A stretch of DNA of 64,000 bases, from assembly GCF_001995215.1 (NCBI RefSeq), contig NZ_MUXN01000002.1, positions 585,412-649,411 on the forward strand, in the 5' to 3' direction. Positions 1-8,637 of this stretch are shown piece after piece. A model generated the notes under the pieces. The model ran no database searches and was not told the DNA's origin. It saw only the letters and a program-made list of their open reading frames with translations. Source of the DNA: Amycolatopsis azurea DSM 43854. Lineage in GTDB: Bacteria > Actinomycetota > Actinomycetes > Mycobacteriales > Pseudonocardiaceae. Each line of letters starts with the position of its first letter. The first letter of the stretch is position 1. The position numbers and the translations under genes were made by a program.

Positions 1-697
1 GCGGGAACGTGGTGCCGGCGTTCAGGTTCCCGGTCAAGGACCCCTCGTCGAACGGGACCCGCGCGATGATCGCGATGTCCTCTTCGAGCGCACGCGGGAA
101 GAGTTCGTCCTCGGGGGCCTGGTCGAAGATGTTGTAGATGACCTGGATCGCGTCGACCAGCCCGGTGTCCAGCGCGGCGAAGCAGTTCGTCGGCTCCCAG
201 CGGTTGACACTGATGCCGAAACCGTCGATCAGGCCTTCGTCCTTGAGCCGCGTGACGACCCGCTGCCAGCCGGGTTCGGCAGCCCAGCGGTCCTCCCAGA
301 CGTGGAACTGGAGCAGGTCGATCTTGTCGACGCCGAGGTTTTCGAGGCTCCGCTTGGTGTATTCGAGAACGTGGTCGACGGGGAAGACGTCTTCGAGCGT
401 GTCCTGCGGACGCGGCGGCCACTCGCGGTTGAGCGGCGGAACCTTGGTGGCCAGCCGCATCTCGGCCTCGGGACGGCGGCGGCGCAGCTCGCCGAGCAGG
501 CTCTCGGACTTGCCGCGTCCGTAGACCCAGGCGGTGTCGAAGAAGGTGCACCCCAGATCGACGGCGAGGTCGAGGGCGTCCGGCGCGATGTCGTAGTTCC
601 AGCCGGTGAAGCCGCCGGGGCCGCCGCCGATTCCCCACATGCCGTAGCCGACTTCGCCGACCTTCCAGCCGAGCCGTCCCATGGTGCGCTGCCGCAT
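1..697 (-). CDS. aldo/keto reductase, 3' end beyond window
   Basis: Partial gene of 232 codons that runs off the left edge. It is an NAD(P)H-dependent oxidoreductase of the aldo/keto reductase superfamily acting on a carbonyl substrate in the cytoplasm. The N-terminal half of the barrel is present: MGRLGWKVGEVGYGMWGIGG, then FFDTAWVYGRGKSE carrying the catalytic Asp and Tyr, ATKVPP with the Lys, and LLQFHVW with the His, so the AKR tetrad is complete. I chose ATG 697; ATG 682 in the same frame is an alternative. It begins 16 bp after the stop of the reductase-NRPS gene on the same strand, so the two are probably cotranscribed and this enzyme may further process the NRPS-derived aldehyde (inference). 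Confidence 0.85.
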   Translation of the reverse strand, partial: MRQRTMGRLGWKVGEVGYGMWGIGGGPGGFTGWNYDIAPDALDLAVDLGCTFFDTAWVYGRGKSESLLGELRRRRPEAEMRLATKVPPLNREWPPRPQDTLEDVFPVDHVLEYTKRSLENLGVDKIDLLQFHVWEDRWAAEPGWQRVVTRLKDEGLIDGFGISVNRWEPTNCFAALDTGLVDAIQVIYNIFDQAPEDELFPRALEEDIAIIARVPFDEGSLTGNLNAGTTFP

Positions 698-713
698 CCG
701 CGTCTCATTCCTC

Positions 714-3700
714 TCAAGCACTGGCGGGTTCCTTCGGCCGGGCGGCGGAAGTGGTGAACAGTGCCGGGTTGTCCTGCAACAGGTTCTCGAGTACTTCACG
801 GGCGGCCGTCTCGTCGTCGGCCCGCCCGCCGGCACGGTGTTCGAGGATCGCGAGCAGCAGGCCCAGCTCGACGTCACCGGCCGCCGCCGCGGTCCGGAGA
901 CGGGCGAGGAAACGCAGGCAGGGCACCCGATCCGCGCCCACGGTCAGCTCGTCGAACCGCACGGTCCCCGGGCTGTAGACGTGCAGGGCACGGCCCAGCA
1001 CCGTTGGATCCTGGACGGCCTCCACGACCGCCCGCGCGACCGTGTCGACCGGGCTGTAGTCCGACCGGATCGCCGCCGCGGGCACCGAATCGAGCCGCTG
1101 GAAGGCGGTGAGCAGCAGGTGGGTCAGCGCGGTCGTATTCGGGACGGCGACGTCGGTCGCGGGCATGACCTCGCCCAGCCGCAGCACCGAGACCGGGAGG
1201 TCGACGGCGGCGTGCACCAGGCGCTCGCCCGCCCATTTGGACAGGCTGTAGCCGCTCGACGGCGGTGTCACGTCAACGATGTCGATGTCTTCGGGCACCG
1301 TTTTTTCGCTGATCAGGGCGTGGTCGTACAGCACGCCGAGCGTCGAGATGTAGTGCAGGGGGATGCCGCCCGCCGCGCGGGCGAACCGGATCACCTCCGC
1401 GGTGCCCAGCACGTTGGGCTCGCGGTGCATGCGGTAGTCGTACAACAGGTTGACCATGGCGCCGGCGTGGACGACCAGGTCGCACTCTTCGGCGAGCGAT
1501 CGCCACCGCGGCGCGGTCAGCCCGAATCCGGTCCGGGCGAGATCGCCCGCGACCACGGTGATCCGCGCGGCGTGGTTCTCGTGCTCCAGCCGTTGCGCGT
1601 CGAGCGCCGCCAGAACCCGGTGCCGCGCGTGGGAATCGTCGCGGCCGCGGACCAGGCAGCGCACCGTCAGGCCGGTGTTTTCGAGCAACTCGTACAGCAG
1701 CCGGGCGCCCACGAACCCCGTCGCGCCGGTCAGCAGCACCGTGCACGCCGTCCGATCCCGCTTGTCGCGCAACGGGGTCCGGACCGTGCTGAGGCTGGCG
1801 AGGTCGGCGGCGACCAGATCCGACGGGACCGGTACGCGGTCGCGTCGCGCGATCAGTTCACGCAACCCGGACGCCGTCGGGTGGTCGGCGAGGTCCCGGA
1901 CCCCGACGTCCACCCCGAACAGGTCGCTCAGCTCGACCACGGCGGCGACCGCTTGCAGCGAGTTCCCGCCCGCGGCGAAGAAGTCTTCGCCGACGGCGAG
2001 ATCCGGGCACCGCAAAGCGGTTCGCAGCACGGCCAGCACGGGATCGGCGCCAGGGTCGGGCACCGCTTCCGGCCGCTCGACCCGACTCGCCAGGCGGCGT
2101 CGGTCGATCTTGCCCGCGGCGGTCAGCGGAAGCTCGCCGACGACCACCCCGCGTCGCGGCAGGCTCCCCCGGGGCAGCCGACTCCGCAGGTGGGCCAGCA
2201 CTTCGCGCGAGTTCGCCAGCCCGGTGGTGACGAGCACCAGTTCCTGCTCCACGACCAGTGCGACAGCCTGCTGCACGCCTGCGCAGGAGAGCGCGGCCGT
2301 CTCGATCTCGCCCGGCTCGATCCGCACCCCGCCGATCTTGATCTGGTGGTCGATCCGCCCGCCGAAGTGGAACCGGCCCTCGGCGTCGCGGTGCCCGAGG
2401 TCGCCGGTGCGGTACATCCGGCCGGACGGGGAATCGAAGAACCGTTCGGCGGTGCGGCCGGGTTCGCCGTGGTAGCCGTCGCCGACACACGCGCCGCCGA
2501 TGACGATCTCGCCGGTCGCCCCCGGCGGCAGGGGACGCCCGTCGATGTCGACGACGATCGCGACGCAGTTGTCGATCGGCCGTCCCAGCGGCACGACGTC
2601 GCCGTCGCGAGCCTCCACCTCGTGGAAGATCATGCCGATGGACGCTTCGGACGGCCCGTAGGCGTTGCTGACACGCAGTCCCGGCAGCAGTTCCCGCAGG
2701 CGGTGCACGTCGAGCGGGTTGATCTGTTCGCCGCCGACCACGAGGTGCCGCAGCGAACGCAGCCTGCCGACCGTGGCGGGCCGCTGGCGCACCAGGGTCA
2801 GCAGTGCGCTCAGAACCGCGGGCACGAAGTCCGTCACGGTCACCTCGTGCGCTTCGATGAGGTCGATCGTGTGCTGCAGGTCGTGGTGGTCCCCGGTGGC
2901 CGGGACCACCGTCGCGCCGCCGGTGGTCAACGGCCAGAAGAGCTGCCAGAACGCGGAATCGAACGTGTGCCGGGTGTTCTGGAGGACCACTTCGCGGACG
3001 GCGGGCCCGCCGAACCAGCGGTCCATGAACGCCAGCCGGTTCGTCAGTCCCCGGTGGAGATTCACCGCGCACGAGGGGGTTCCGGTGGTGCCGGAGGTGT
3101 AGACGCCGTAGACGACGTCGTCCGGTCCCGGGTCGGGAAGGTCGTCGAGGGTCTCGTACTCGGCGAGGTCGACGGGGAGCGCCCGATCGCGGTGCGCGGC
3201 GGGAACGGCCGCGACGTCGGCGCACAGCACGAGAGGGGCGTCGAGCAGGTCGAGCACGTGCGCGATCCGCTCCTCGGGCCAGTGGGGATCGACTGGCACG
3301 TAACCGATTCCAGCGGTCATCGCCGCCGCCCACGACACCGGCAGCGCGAGACCGTCCGCGACGAGAACGGGGATCAGGGAGCGGCTATCCGTTGTCACGG
3401 AACGGATCCGGGCGGCCAGCGCGTCGGCGAGGACGACGAATCGCTCGTAGGTCAGCGTTCCGTCGGCGGCGTACACCGCCACGGTGTCCGGTGTGGACCG
3501 TGCGACCGCGCGGATCTGCGCCGGGACACTGCGATAGGGACCGTGGTCGACGTCGGTCTTGGCGAGCACCAGTGCTTTCGTGGCTTCGGACAGGCCGTCG
3601 AGGCGGCCGAGGTCCACCGCCGGATCTGTCAGCAGAGCGCCCAGCAGCTCGCCGTGCATCTCCGCGACGGCGGAGGCGGCGCGTTCCCAGACGTCGCCCG

Positions 3701-3953
3701 GCGGGCAGCGCAGCTCGACGCACAGCAGGCCGGGGGAGTCGATCCACGCGTGCGCGACCGGTCCGGCGGCCCCGTCGGCGACGTTGTGGGCGTAGACGGC
3801 GACGCCCGTGCGGCCGAACGTCGTGGCGGACAGGGTGAGGTCCCGATCCAGGCGCCGGGCCACTTCGGCGAGTGCCTTGGCGGCCGCGTCCGGCAACGGG
3901 ACCTCGGGTCTGCGCGGAGCGTCACGGCGGTACTTACCCCATCCGAGGGTCAT
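714..3953 (-). CDS. one-module NRPS-like protein, A-PCP-thioester reductase
   Basis: A protein of 1079 aa that should activate a carboxylic or amino acid as adenylate, load it on a phosphopantetheine arm and release it reductively as aldehyde or alcohol. The first ~150 residues look like only the C-terminal part of a condensation domain. The adenylation domain (about 160-640) shows YTSGTTGTP, FDSAFW, NAYGPSE, YRTGDLG and AGKIDRRRL. The carrier has GGNSLQA near residue 666. The reductase has GATGFVG near 747 and YSLSK near 902. Odd: the A3 loop reads TSGTTGTPSCA, without the usual lysine. By hand alignment to GrsA the pocket reads roughly D-S-W-D-V-G-A-I-G, which I cannot assign to a substrate. 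ATG 3953 is preferred over an in-frame TTG at 3962. The downstream aldo/keto reductase is probably in the same operon. Confidence 0.9.
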   Translation of the reverse strand: MTLGWGKYRRDAPRRPEVPLPDAAAKALAEVARRLDRDLTLSATTFGRTGVAVYAHNVADGAAGPVAHAWIDSPGLLCVELRCPPGDVWERAASAVAEMHGELLGALLTDPAVDLGRLDGLSEATKALVLAKTDVDHGPYRSVPAQIRAVARSTPDTVAVYAADGTLTYERFVVLADALAARIRSVTTDSRSLIPVLVADGLALPVSWAAAMTAGIGYVPVDPHWPEERIAHVLDLLDAPLVLCADVAAVPAAHRDRALPVDLAEYETLDDLPDPGPDDVVYGVYTSGTTGTPSCAVNLHRGLTNRLAFMDRWFGGPAVREVVLQNTRHTFDSAFWQLFWPLTTGGATVVPATGDHHDLQHTIDLIEAHEVTVTDFVPAVLSALLTLVRQRPATVGRLRSLRHLVVGGEQINPLDVHRLRELLPGLRVSNAYGPSEASIGMIFHEVEARDGDVVPLGRPIDNCVAIVVDIDGRPLPPGATGEIVIGGACVGDGYHGEPGRTAERFFDSPSGRMYRTGDLGHRDAEGRFHFGGRIDHQIKIGGVRIEPGEIETAALSCAGVQQAVALVVEQELVLVTTGLANSREVLAHLRSRLPRGSLPRRGVVVGELPLTAAGKIDRRRLASRVERPEAVPDPGADPVLAVLRTALRCPDLAVGEDFFAAGGNSLQAVAAVVELSDLFGVDVGVRDLADHPTASGLRELIARRDRVPVPSDLVAADLASLSTVRTPLRDKRDRTACTVLLTGATGFVGARLLYELLENTGLTVRCLVRGRDDSHARHRVLAALDAQRLEHENHAARITVVAGDLARTGFGLTAPRWRSLAEECDLVVHAGAMVNLLYDYRMHREPNVLGTAEVIRFARAAGGIPLHYISTLGVLYDHALISEKTVPEDIDIVDVTPPSSGYSLSKWAGERLVHAAVDLPVSVLRLGEVMPATDVAVPNTTALTHLLLTAFQRLDSVPAAAIRSDYSPVDTVARAVVEAVQDPTVLGRALHVYSPGTVRFDELTVGADRVPCLRFLARLRTAAAAGDVELGLLLAILEHRAGGRADDETAAREVLENLLQDNPALFTTSAARPKEPASA

Positions 3954-4079
3954 GTCGCTCAATCAAGTGAATCCAGGAATCCGTCGCGCGGACGGGAGAT
4001 AACGCTTGCCCGAACTCGATCTGAACGAATGATCGCGCTGCCTGCGGGGTCACCTTTGGTTGAACGAAGATGCAGACTT

Positions 4080-4916
4080 GTGGATCTCAGCGCGCGGACG
4101 AGCGCGGCGAACGCCGCCAGGAAGTCCGGTGTCCGCATAGCGGCACTGGAATCGATGGCGAGTGCTTTCGCCTGCGAGCGGTTCCTGTCCGAGGTGTGGC
4201 GGACCGGTCCGGACCATCCGCCGATCGCCGCGGACGTCGTGAAGGCGATGGCCGACGCCGGGAGTTACGTGGCGGGCGCGTTCGACGGGGACCGGCTCCT
4301 CGGAGCCTGCGTCGGTCTGTGGGGGCCGCCCGGACAGCCCGGTATGCACAGCCACATCGCGGGGGTCGGCGCCGAAGCCCGCGGCCGCGAGGTCGGCTTC
4401 GCGCTCAAGCTGGACCAGCGTGCGTACGTCCTGGAGAACGGCGCCGATCGGATCACCTGGACCTTCGACCCGCTCGTCGCCCGCAACGCCCACTTCAACC
4501 TGGGCAAACTGGGTGGCACGGCGGACGAATACCTGACCGATTACTACGGGCCGCTGTCCGACGGGCTGAACCACGAGGACGAGTCGGATCGTCTCCTGCT
4601 GCGCTGGGACCTGCTCGGCGAGCGGACCCGGGCCGCGTGCGATGACCACCGCCCCGAGCCCGCGGGCCCGGTTCCGCCTGCTCTGCTGGACATCGAAGAC
4701 GATCGCCCGGTTTCCCGATCATGCGAGGAAGAAACGGTCCTGGTCGCCATACCGCCGGACATCGAACTCCTCAGGACCCGGCGGCCGTCGATCGCGCGGG
4801 ACTGGCGGCTCGCCGTCCGCGAAACCCTGGGCGTGCTGCTGGCCGACGGAGCCCGGCTGACCGGCTTCGACCGAGCCGCCTGCGGCTACGTTCTCACCCG
4901 GGGCGAGGGACGATGA
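4080..4916 (+). CDS. GNAT-superfamily protein paired with racemase
   Basis: A protein of 278 aa of the predicted GNAT acetyltransferase type often encoded next to N-acylamino-acid racemase/OSB synthase genes. Visible are an acetyltransferase-like core (AFDGDRLLGACVGLWG, HSHIAGVGAEARGREVG, then WTFDPLVARNAHFNLGKLG) and an extended C-terminal part. The transferred group and acceptor are unknown. In related loci the protein is thought to act on amino acids or to supply N-acylated substrate to the racemase (family context, not shown here). The start is uncertain: GTG 4080 gives the usual family N-terminus, while ATG 4029 is an in-frame alternative that would leave only 75 bp to the divergent NRPS gene. 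Its stop overlaps the start of the next gene as ATGA, which indicates translational coupling. Confidence 0.8.
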   Translation: MDLSARTSAANAARKSGVRIAALESMASAFACERFLSEVWRTGPDHPPIAADVVKAMADAGSYVAGAFDGDRLLGACVGLWGPPGQPGMHSHIAGVGAEARGREVGFALKLDQRAYVLENGADRITWTFDPLVARNAHFNLGKLGGTADEYLTDYYGPLSDGLNHEDESDRLLLRWDLLGERTRAACDDHRPEPAGPVPPALLDIEDDRPVSRSCEEETVLVAIPPDIELLRTRRPSIARDWRLAVRETLGVLLADGARLTGFDRAACGYVLTRGEGR

Positions 4917-6022
4917 AGATCGAGCGCGTCACGCTCCGGCGTATCGCTTTGCCGCTGGTCAGCCCGTTTCGGACGTCCTTGGGTATCGAATACGACCGGC
5001 CGGCGCTCCTGGTGCAGGTGACCACATCGGACGCCGAAGGCTGGGGAGAATGCGTCGCCGGGGCCGACGCGAGCTACTCGTCCGAGTACGTTGAGGGCGC
5101 CGAAGACGTCCTCATACGGCATCTGGTGCCGCCACTGCTGGCGGCCGGAAGCCTGACCGCGCACACCGTGGCGCCGCTCCTCGCCGGGGTCAAAGGCCAT
5201 CGGATGGCGAAGGCCGCGCTGGAGATGGCCGTCCTGGACGCCGAGCTCCGCGGGCACGGCCTGTCTTTCGCGACCGGATTGGGAGCCGTCGCCGACAGCG
5301 TCCCGAGCGGCGTGTCCGTCGGGATCATGGACTCGGTACCGGAACTGCTCGACGCCGTCGAAAGGTATCTGGCACAGGGCTACCGGCGGATCAAGCTGAA
5401 GATCGAACCCGGCTGGGACCTCGCGCCGGTGCGCGCGGTCCGCGAGCGATTCGGTGACGACCTGCTCCTCCAGGTCGACGCGAACGCCGCCTACACGCGC
5501 GCCGACGGCCGGCACCTCGCCCGCCTCGACGACTTCGACCTGCTGCTGATCGAGCAACCGCTCGACGAGGAAGATCTGCTCGGCCACGCCGCCCTCGTCC
5601 GAAGCCTCCGCACCCCGATCTGCCTCGACGAATCGATCGTGTCGGCCCGGTCCGCCGCCGACGCCATCGCGCTGGGGGCCTGCCAGATCGTCAACGTGAA
5701 ACCCGGCCGCGTCGGCGGCTACCTCGAAGCCCGCCGCATCCACGACGTCTGCGCCGCGTCCGGTGTGCCGGTGTGGTGCGGCGGAATGCTCGAAACCGGG
5801 ATCGGGCGGGCGGGCAACCTCGCGCTGGCCGCGTTGCCGAACTTCACCCTGCCCGGCGACGTCTCCGCTTCGGATCGGTACTACGAAACCGACATCACCG
5901 AACCGTTCGTCCTGCGAGACGGGAATCTGCCGGTACCGACGGGACCCGGTCTCGGGGTCGCGCCGATCCCGCACGTGCTGGACGAGGTCACGACGTCGGT
6001 GCGGGAACTGAGCAATCCCTGA
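4913..6022 (+). CDS. menC: N-acylamino-acid racemase / o-succinylbenzoate synthase family
   Basis: An enolase-superfamily enzyme of 369 aa. The capping N-terminus (MKIERVTLRRIALPLVSPFRTSLG) is followed by the barrel with the KLKIEPG catalytic lysine motif, metal ligands in LLQVDANAAY, LLIEQPL and ICLDESI, and the second catalytic lysine in VNVKPGRVGG. Members racemise N-acylamino acids, make o-succinylbenzoate for menaquinone, or do both. No other men gene is present and the neighbour is a GNAT protein, which favours the racemase role, but sequence alone does not settle this. ATG 4913 overlaps the previous stop by 4 nt. A cytoplasmic Mg-dependent enzyme is expected. Confidence 0.9.
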   Translation: MKIERVTLRRIALPLVSPFRTSLGIEYDRPALLVQVTTSDAEGWGECVAGADASYSSEYVEGAEDVLIRHLVPPLLAAGSLTAHTVAPLLAGVKGHRMAKAALEMAVLDAELRGHGLSFATGLGAVADSVPSGVSVGIMDSVPELLDAVERYLAQGYRRIKLKIEPGWDLAPVRAVRERFGDDLLLQVDANAAYTRADGRHLARLDDFDLLLIEQPLDEEDLLGHAALVRSLRTPICLDESIVSARSAADAIALGACQIVNVKPGRVGGYLEARRIHDVCAASGVPVWCGGMLETGIGRAGNLALAALPNFTLPGDVSASDRYYETDITEPFVLRDGNLPVPTGPGLGVAPIPHVLDEVTTSVRELSNP

Positions 6023-6068
6023 CCGCCGCACGCCAATCCCGAGCATGGGAACGGCGATGATCCGCACC

Positions 6069-6074
6069 TAGATT
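6069..6074 (+). promoter_or_regulatory. -10 element of a leaderless start (epoxide hydrolase)
   Basis: TAGATT lies 7 nt before GTG 6082, the spacing expected if transcription starts at the start codon. No Shine-Dalgarno sequence is visible. Confidence 0.6.
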
Positions 6075-6081
6075 CGCTGCC

Positions 6082-7233
6082 GTGCCCGACATCGAACCCT
6101 TCACCATCCGCGTCCCCGATCGCGAGCTGGCCGATCTCCACGCCCGTCTCGCCCGGGTTCGCCTTCCCGAACCCGAGACGGTTTCCGATGCCACCCAAGG
6201 AATCGAGCTGGCCCGGCTGACGACGTTGCTCCAGGCGTGGCGGGACCACGACTGGCGGGCGAGGGAAATCCAGTGGAACACCATTCCCCACTACCGGGCC
6301 CGGCTTGACGGTCTGGAGATCGCGTTCTGGCACGTCCGCTCACCGGAGCCCGCGGCGCTCCCACTGCTCCTCACCCACGGCTGGCCAGGCTCGATCCTCG
6401 AATTCGGGAAGGTGATCGGGCCGCTCGCCGACCCGGTCGCCCACGGCGGTTCCGCCGGTGACGCCTTCCACGTGGTCGTGCCTTCGTTGCCGGGCTTCGG
6501 TTTCAGTGAACGGCCCCGCGAGCGGGGCTGGCATCCGGGGCGGACCGCGTCCGCGTGGGCCGGTCTGATGACCGCGCTCGGCTATGAACGTTTCGGGGCC
6601 CACGGCGGGGATTGGGGCGCCTGTGTGAGCACGGAACTGGCGCGGCTCGCCCCCGAACGGGTCGCGGGCCTGCACCTGACGATGCCCTCGGCGTCGCCAC
6701 TGCCGGAAGACCGGGTGACGGCGACCCCGGAGGAACAACGCATGCTGGACCGGCGCGACCTGCACCTGGCCGACGGGTACGGGTTCGGGCTGCTCATGGG
6801 GACGCGTCCGCAGACCCTCGGTTACTCCTTGCTCGACTCACCGGCGGGGCTCGCCGCCTGGCTCGGCGAGAAGTTCGCCGCTTACGCCGACGAACGGCCG
6901 GGATCCGGTGGCGGGGTGAGTGTTGCGGACCAGGTCGACAACATCGCGATGTACTGGCTGACCGGAACCGGTGCTTCGAGCGCTCGCTGGTACTGGGAGG
7001 CGATGCGGTGGGTGCCGCGCAGCGCGGAGGAGGAGAACGCCTCGCCGGTGACCGTGCCCACCGCCGTCTCGCAGTTCCCTGCCGATCCCTGGCCGACCGC
7101 GTTCCGCTGGGCGGAGCGGCGCTACCGGAACCTGCACCGCTGGACCGAACTGGAGCGCGGCGGCCATTTCCCGGGACTGGAGCAGCCGGACCTGCTGGTG
7201 TCCGAGATCAGGGAGTCGTTCCGGGAGATCTGA
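6082..7233 (+). CDS. epoxide hydrolase, EHN-type alpha/beta hydrolase
   Basis: A protein of 383 aa that opens epoxides to diols through an alkyl-enzyme ester. The N-terminal epoxide hydrolase domain (about 1-110) precedes an alpha/beta hydrolase core with HGWPGS for the oxyanion hole, HGGDWG carrying the nucleophilic Asp near residue 177, and GGHFPGLEQPDLL with the catalytic His. The length matches EHN-type microsomal-like hydrolases. GTG 6082 has no ribosome binding site but follows a TAGATT hexamer by 7 nt, so the mRNA is probably leaderless and the gene is transcribed independently of the racemase 59 bp upstream. The natural substrate is unknown. Confidence 0.92.
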   Translation: MPDIEPFTIRVPDRELADLHARLARVRLPEPETVSDATQGIELARLTTLLQAWRDHDWRAREIQWNTIPHYRARLDGLEIAFWHVRSPEPAALPLLLTHGWPGSILEFGKVIGPLADPVAHGGSAGDAFHVVVPSLPGFGFSERPRERGWHPGRTASAWAGLMTALGYERFGAHGGDWGACVSTELARLAPERVAGLHLTMPSASPLPEDRVTATPEEQRMLDRRDLHLADGYGFGLLMGTRPQTLGYSLLDSPAGLAAWLGEKFAAYADERPGSGGGVSVADQVDNIAMYWLTGTGASSARWYWEAMRWVPRSAEEENASPVTVPTAVSQFPADPWPTAFRWAERRYRNLHRWTELERGGHFPGLEQPDLLVSEIRESFREI

Positions 7234-7329
7234 TCAAAACGGTTAAAAGCCCCAGACCTTCGGAGGGATACACCGGGGATGCGTGCTCTTAACGTCGGAG
7301 GACGACCGACCCGGTGAGGAGCACGTCCG

Positions 7330-8625
7330 ATGAAACTCGTGCGCATGATGGGGCTGGCCGTGCTGACGGCCTCCGCGTTGGTGTTGTCGATGTCCGCGGC
7401 TTCCGCGCACGACCCCGAGACGGCGGAGGGGCAGGCGGCGGCCAGGACCTTCCTCGCCGACCACGTCCCGGCCGAGCGGCACGCCGTCACCGGCACCGCG
7501 GCGGGGGTGCCGTGTGTCAACGGCAAGGCCGACAAATACCCGTGCCAGAACGTGGACCTCCTCAGCGTGCTGCCCCTGTCCGGCCTCGGAGGTGGGAACG
7601 GCAACGACATCTGGGGCTGGACGGATCCTTCGTCCGGCAAGGAATACGCCATCGTCGGGCGGACCAACGGCACCGCGTTCGTCGACCTGAGCGTGCCGAC
7701 CTCGCCGAAGTTCCTCGGCAACCTGCCGTCCAACGGCGGCAGCAGCTCGTGGCGGGACATGAAGGTGTACAAGGACCACGCGTTCATCGTGGCCGACTTC
7801 ATCACCGGGCACGGCATGCAGGTGTTCGACCTGACCAGGCTGCGCGGCGTCACCACGCCGCAGACCTTCACGGCCGACGCGCTGTACAAGGAGTTCGGTC
7901 CCGCGCACAACATCGCGATCAACGAGGAGACCGGGTTCGCCTACGCGATCGGCTCCAACACGTGCAGCGGCGGACCGCACATCGTCGACATCCGGACCCC
8001 CAAGTCGCCGGTCAAGGCGGGCTGTGTCTCGCAGGACGGCTACACCCACGACACGCAGTGCGTCGTCTACCGCGGACCGGACGCGGCCTACCGCGGCAAG
8101 GAAATCTGCTTCAACGCCAACGAAGACACACTGACCATCGTCGACGTCACCGACAAGGCCAGGCCAGTACAGATTTCGCGCAAGGGCTACTCCGGCGCGC
8201 AGTACTCGCACCAGGGCTGGCTGACCGGTGACCAGCGCTACTTCCTGCTCGACGACGAACTGGACGAGTCACGCGGCACCGACAAGCGCACCAAGACCTA
8301 CGTGTGGGACCTGGCCAAGCTGTCCGCTCCCGTGCACACCGGCGTCTACAGTTCGCCCGCCACCGCCATCGACCACAACCAGTACATCAAGGGCCAGTAC
8401 TCGTACCAGGCGAACTACCAGGCGGGTCTGCGCATCCTGGACGTCAGCGGGGTCGCGTCGGCGAAGCTGTCCGAGGTCGGCTACTTCGACATCTATCCGT
8501 CGGGCAACTCGGCGAACTTCAACGGGGCGTGGAGCAACTACCCGTACTTCGCCAGCGGCATCGTGATCGTCAACGGGATCGAGCAGGGCCTGGTCGTGGT
8601 GAAACCCAACCTCGGCGGGAAGTGA
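7330..8625 (+). CDS. secreted LVIVD-repeat, choice-of-anchor B family protein
   Basis: A secreted protein of 431 aa. The signal peptide is MKLVRMMGLAVLTASALVLS, cut after ASA. The mature part is a beta-propeller-like array with LVIVD-type units (FVDLSVPTSPKFLG, HIVDIRTPKSPVKAG, LTIVDVTDKARPVQIS, LRILDVSGVASAKL). It resembles the choice-of-anchor B family, whose biochemical role is not established. Several Cys and His residues suggest disulfides or metal binding, which is an inference. A good ribosome site (GAGGAG) precedes ATG 7330. The next gene starts 12 bp after the stop, so both products are probably made together at the cell surface. Confidence 0.85.
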   Translation: MKLVRMMGLAVLTASALVLSMSAASAHDPETAEGQAAARTFLADHVPAERHAVTGTAAGVPCVNGKADKYPCQNVDLLSVLPLSGLGGGNGNDIWGWTDPSSGKEYAIVGRTNGTAFVDLSVPTSPKFLGNLPSNGGSSSWRDMKVYKDHAFIVADFITGHGMQVFDLTRLRGVTTPQTFTADALYKEFGPAHNIAINEETGFAYAIGSNTCSGGPHIVDIRTPKSPVKAGCVSQDGYTHDTQCVVYRGPDAAYRGKEICFNANEDTLTIVDVTDKARPVQISRKGYSGAQYSHQGWLTGDQRYFLLDDELDESRGTDKRTKTYVWDLAKLSAPVHTGVYSSPATAIDHNQYIKGQYSYQANYQAGLRILDVSGVASAKLSEVGYFDIYPSGNSANFNGAWSNYPYFASGIVIVNGIEQGLVVVKPNLGGK

Positions 8626-8637
8626 CCGGGAGCGATC

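Noticed and set aside
681..4026. Long open frame on the + strand running into the GNAT gene
   Set aside because: It is antisense to the NRPS-like gene; its codons are the mirror of a high-GC3 gene and give a His/Arg/Val-rich product without domains. Only the part from about 4080 is real.
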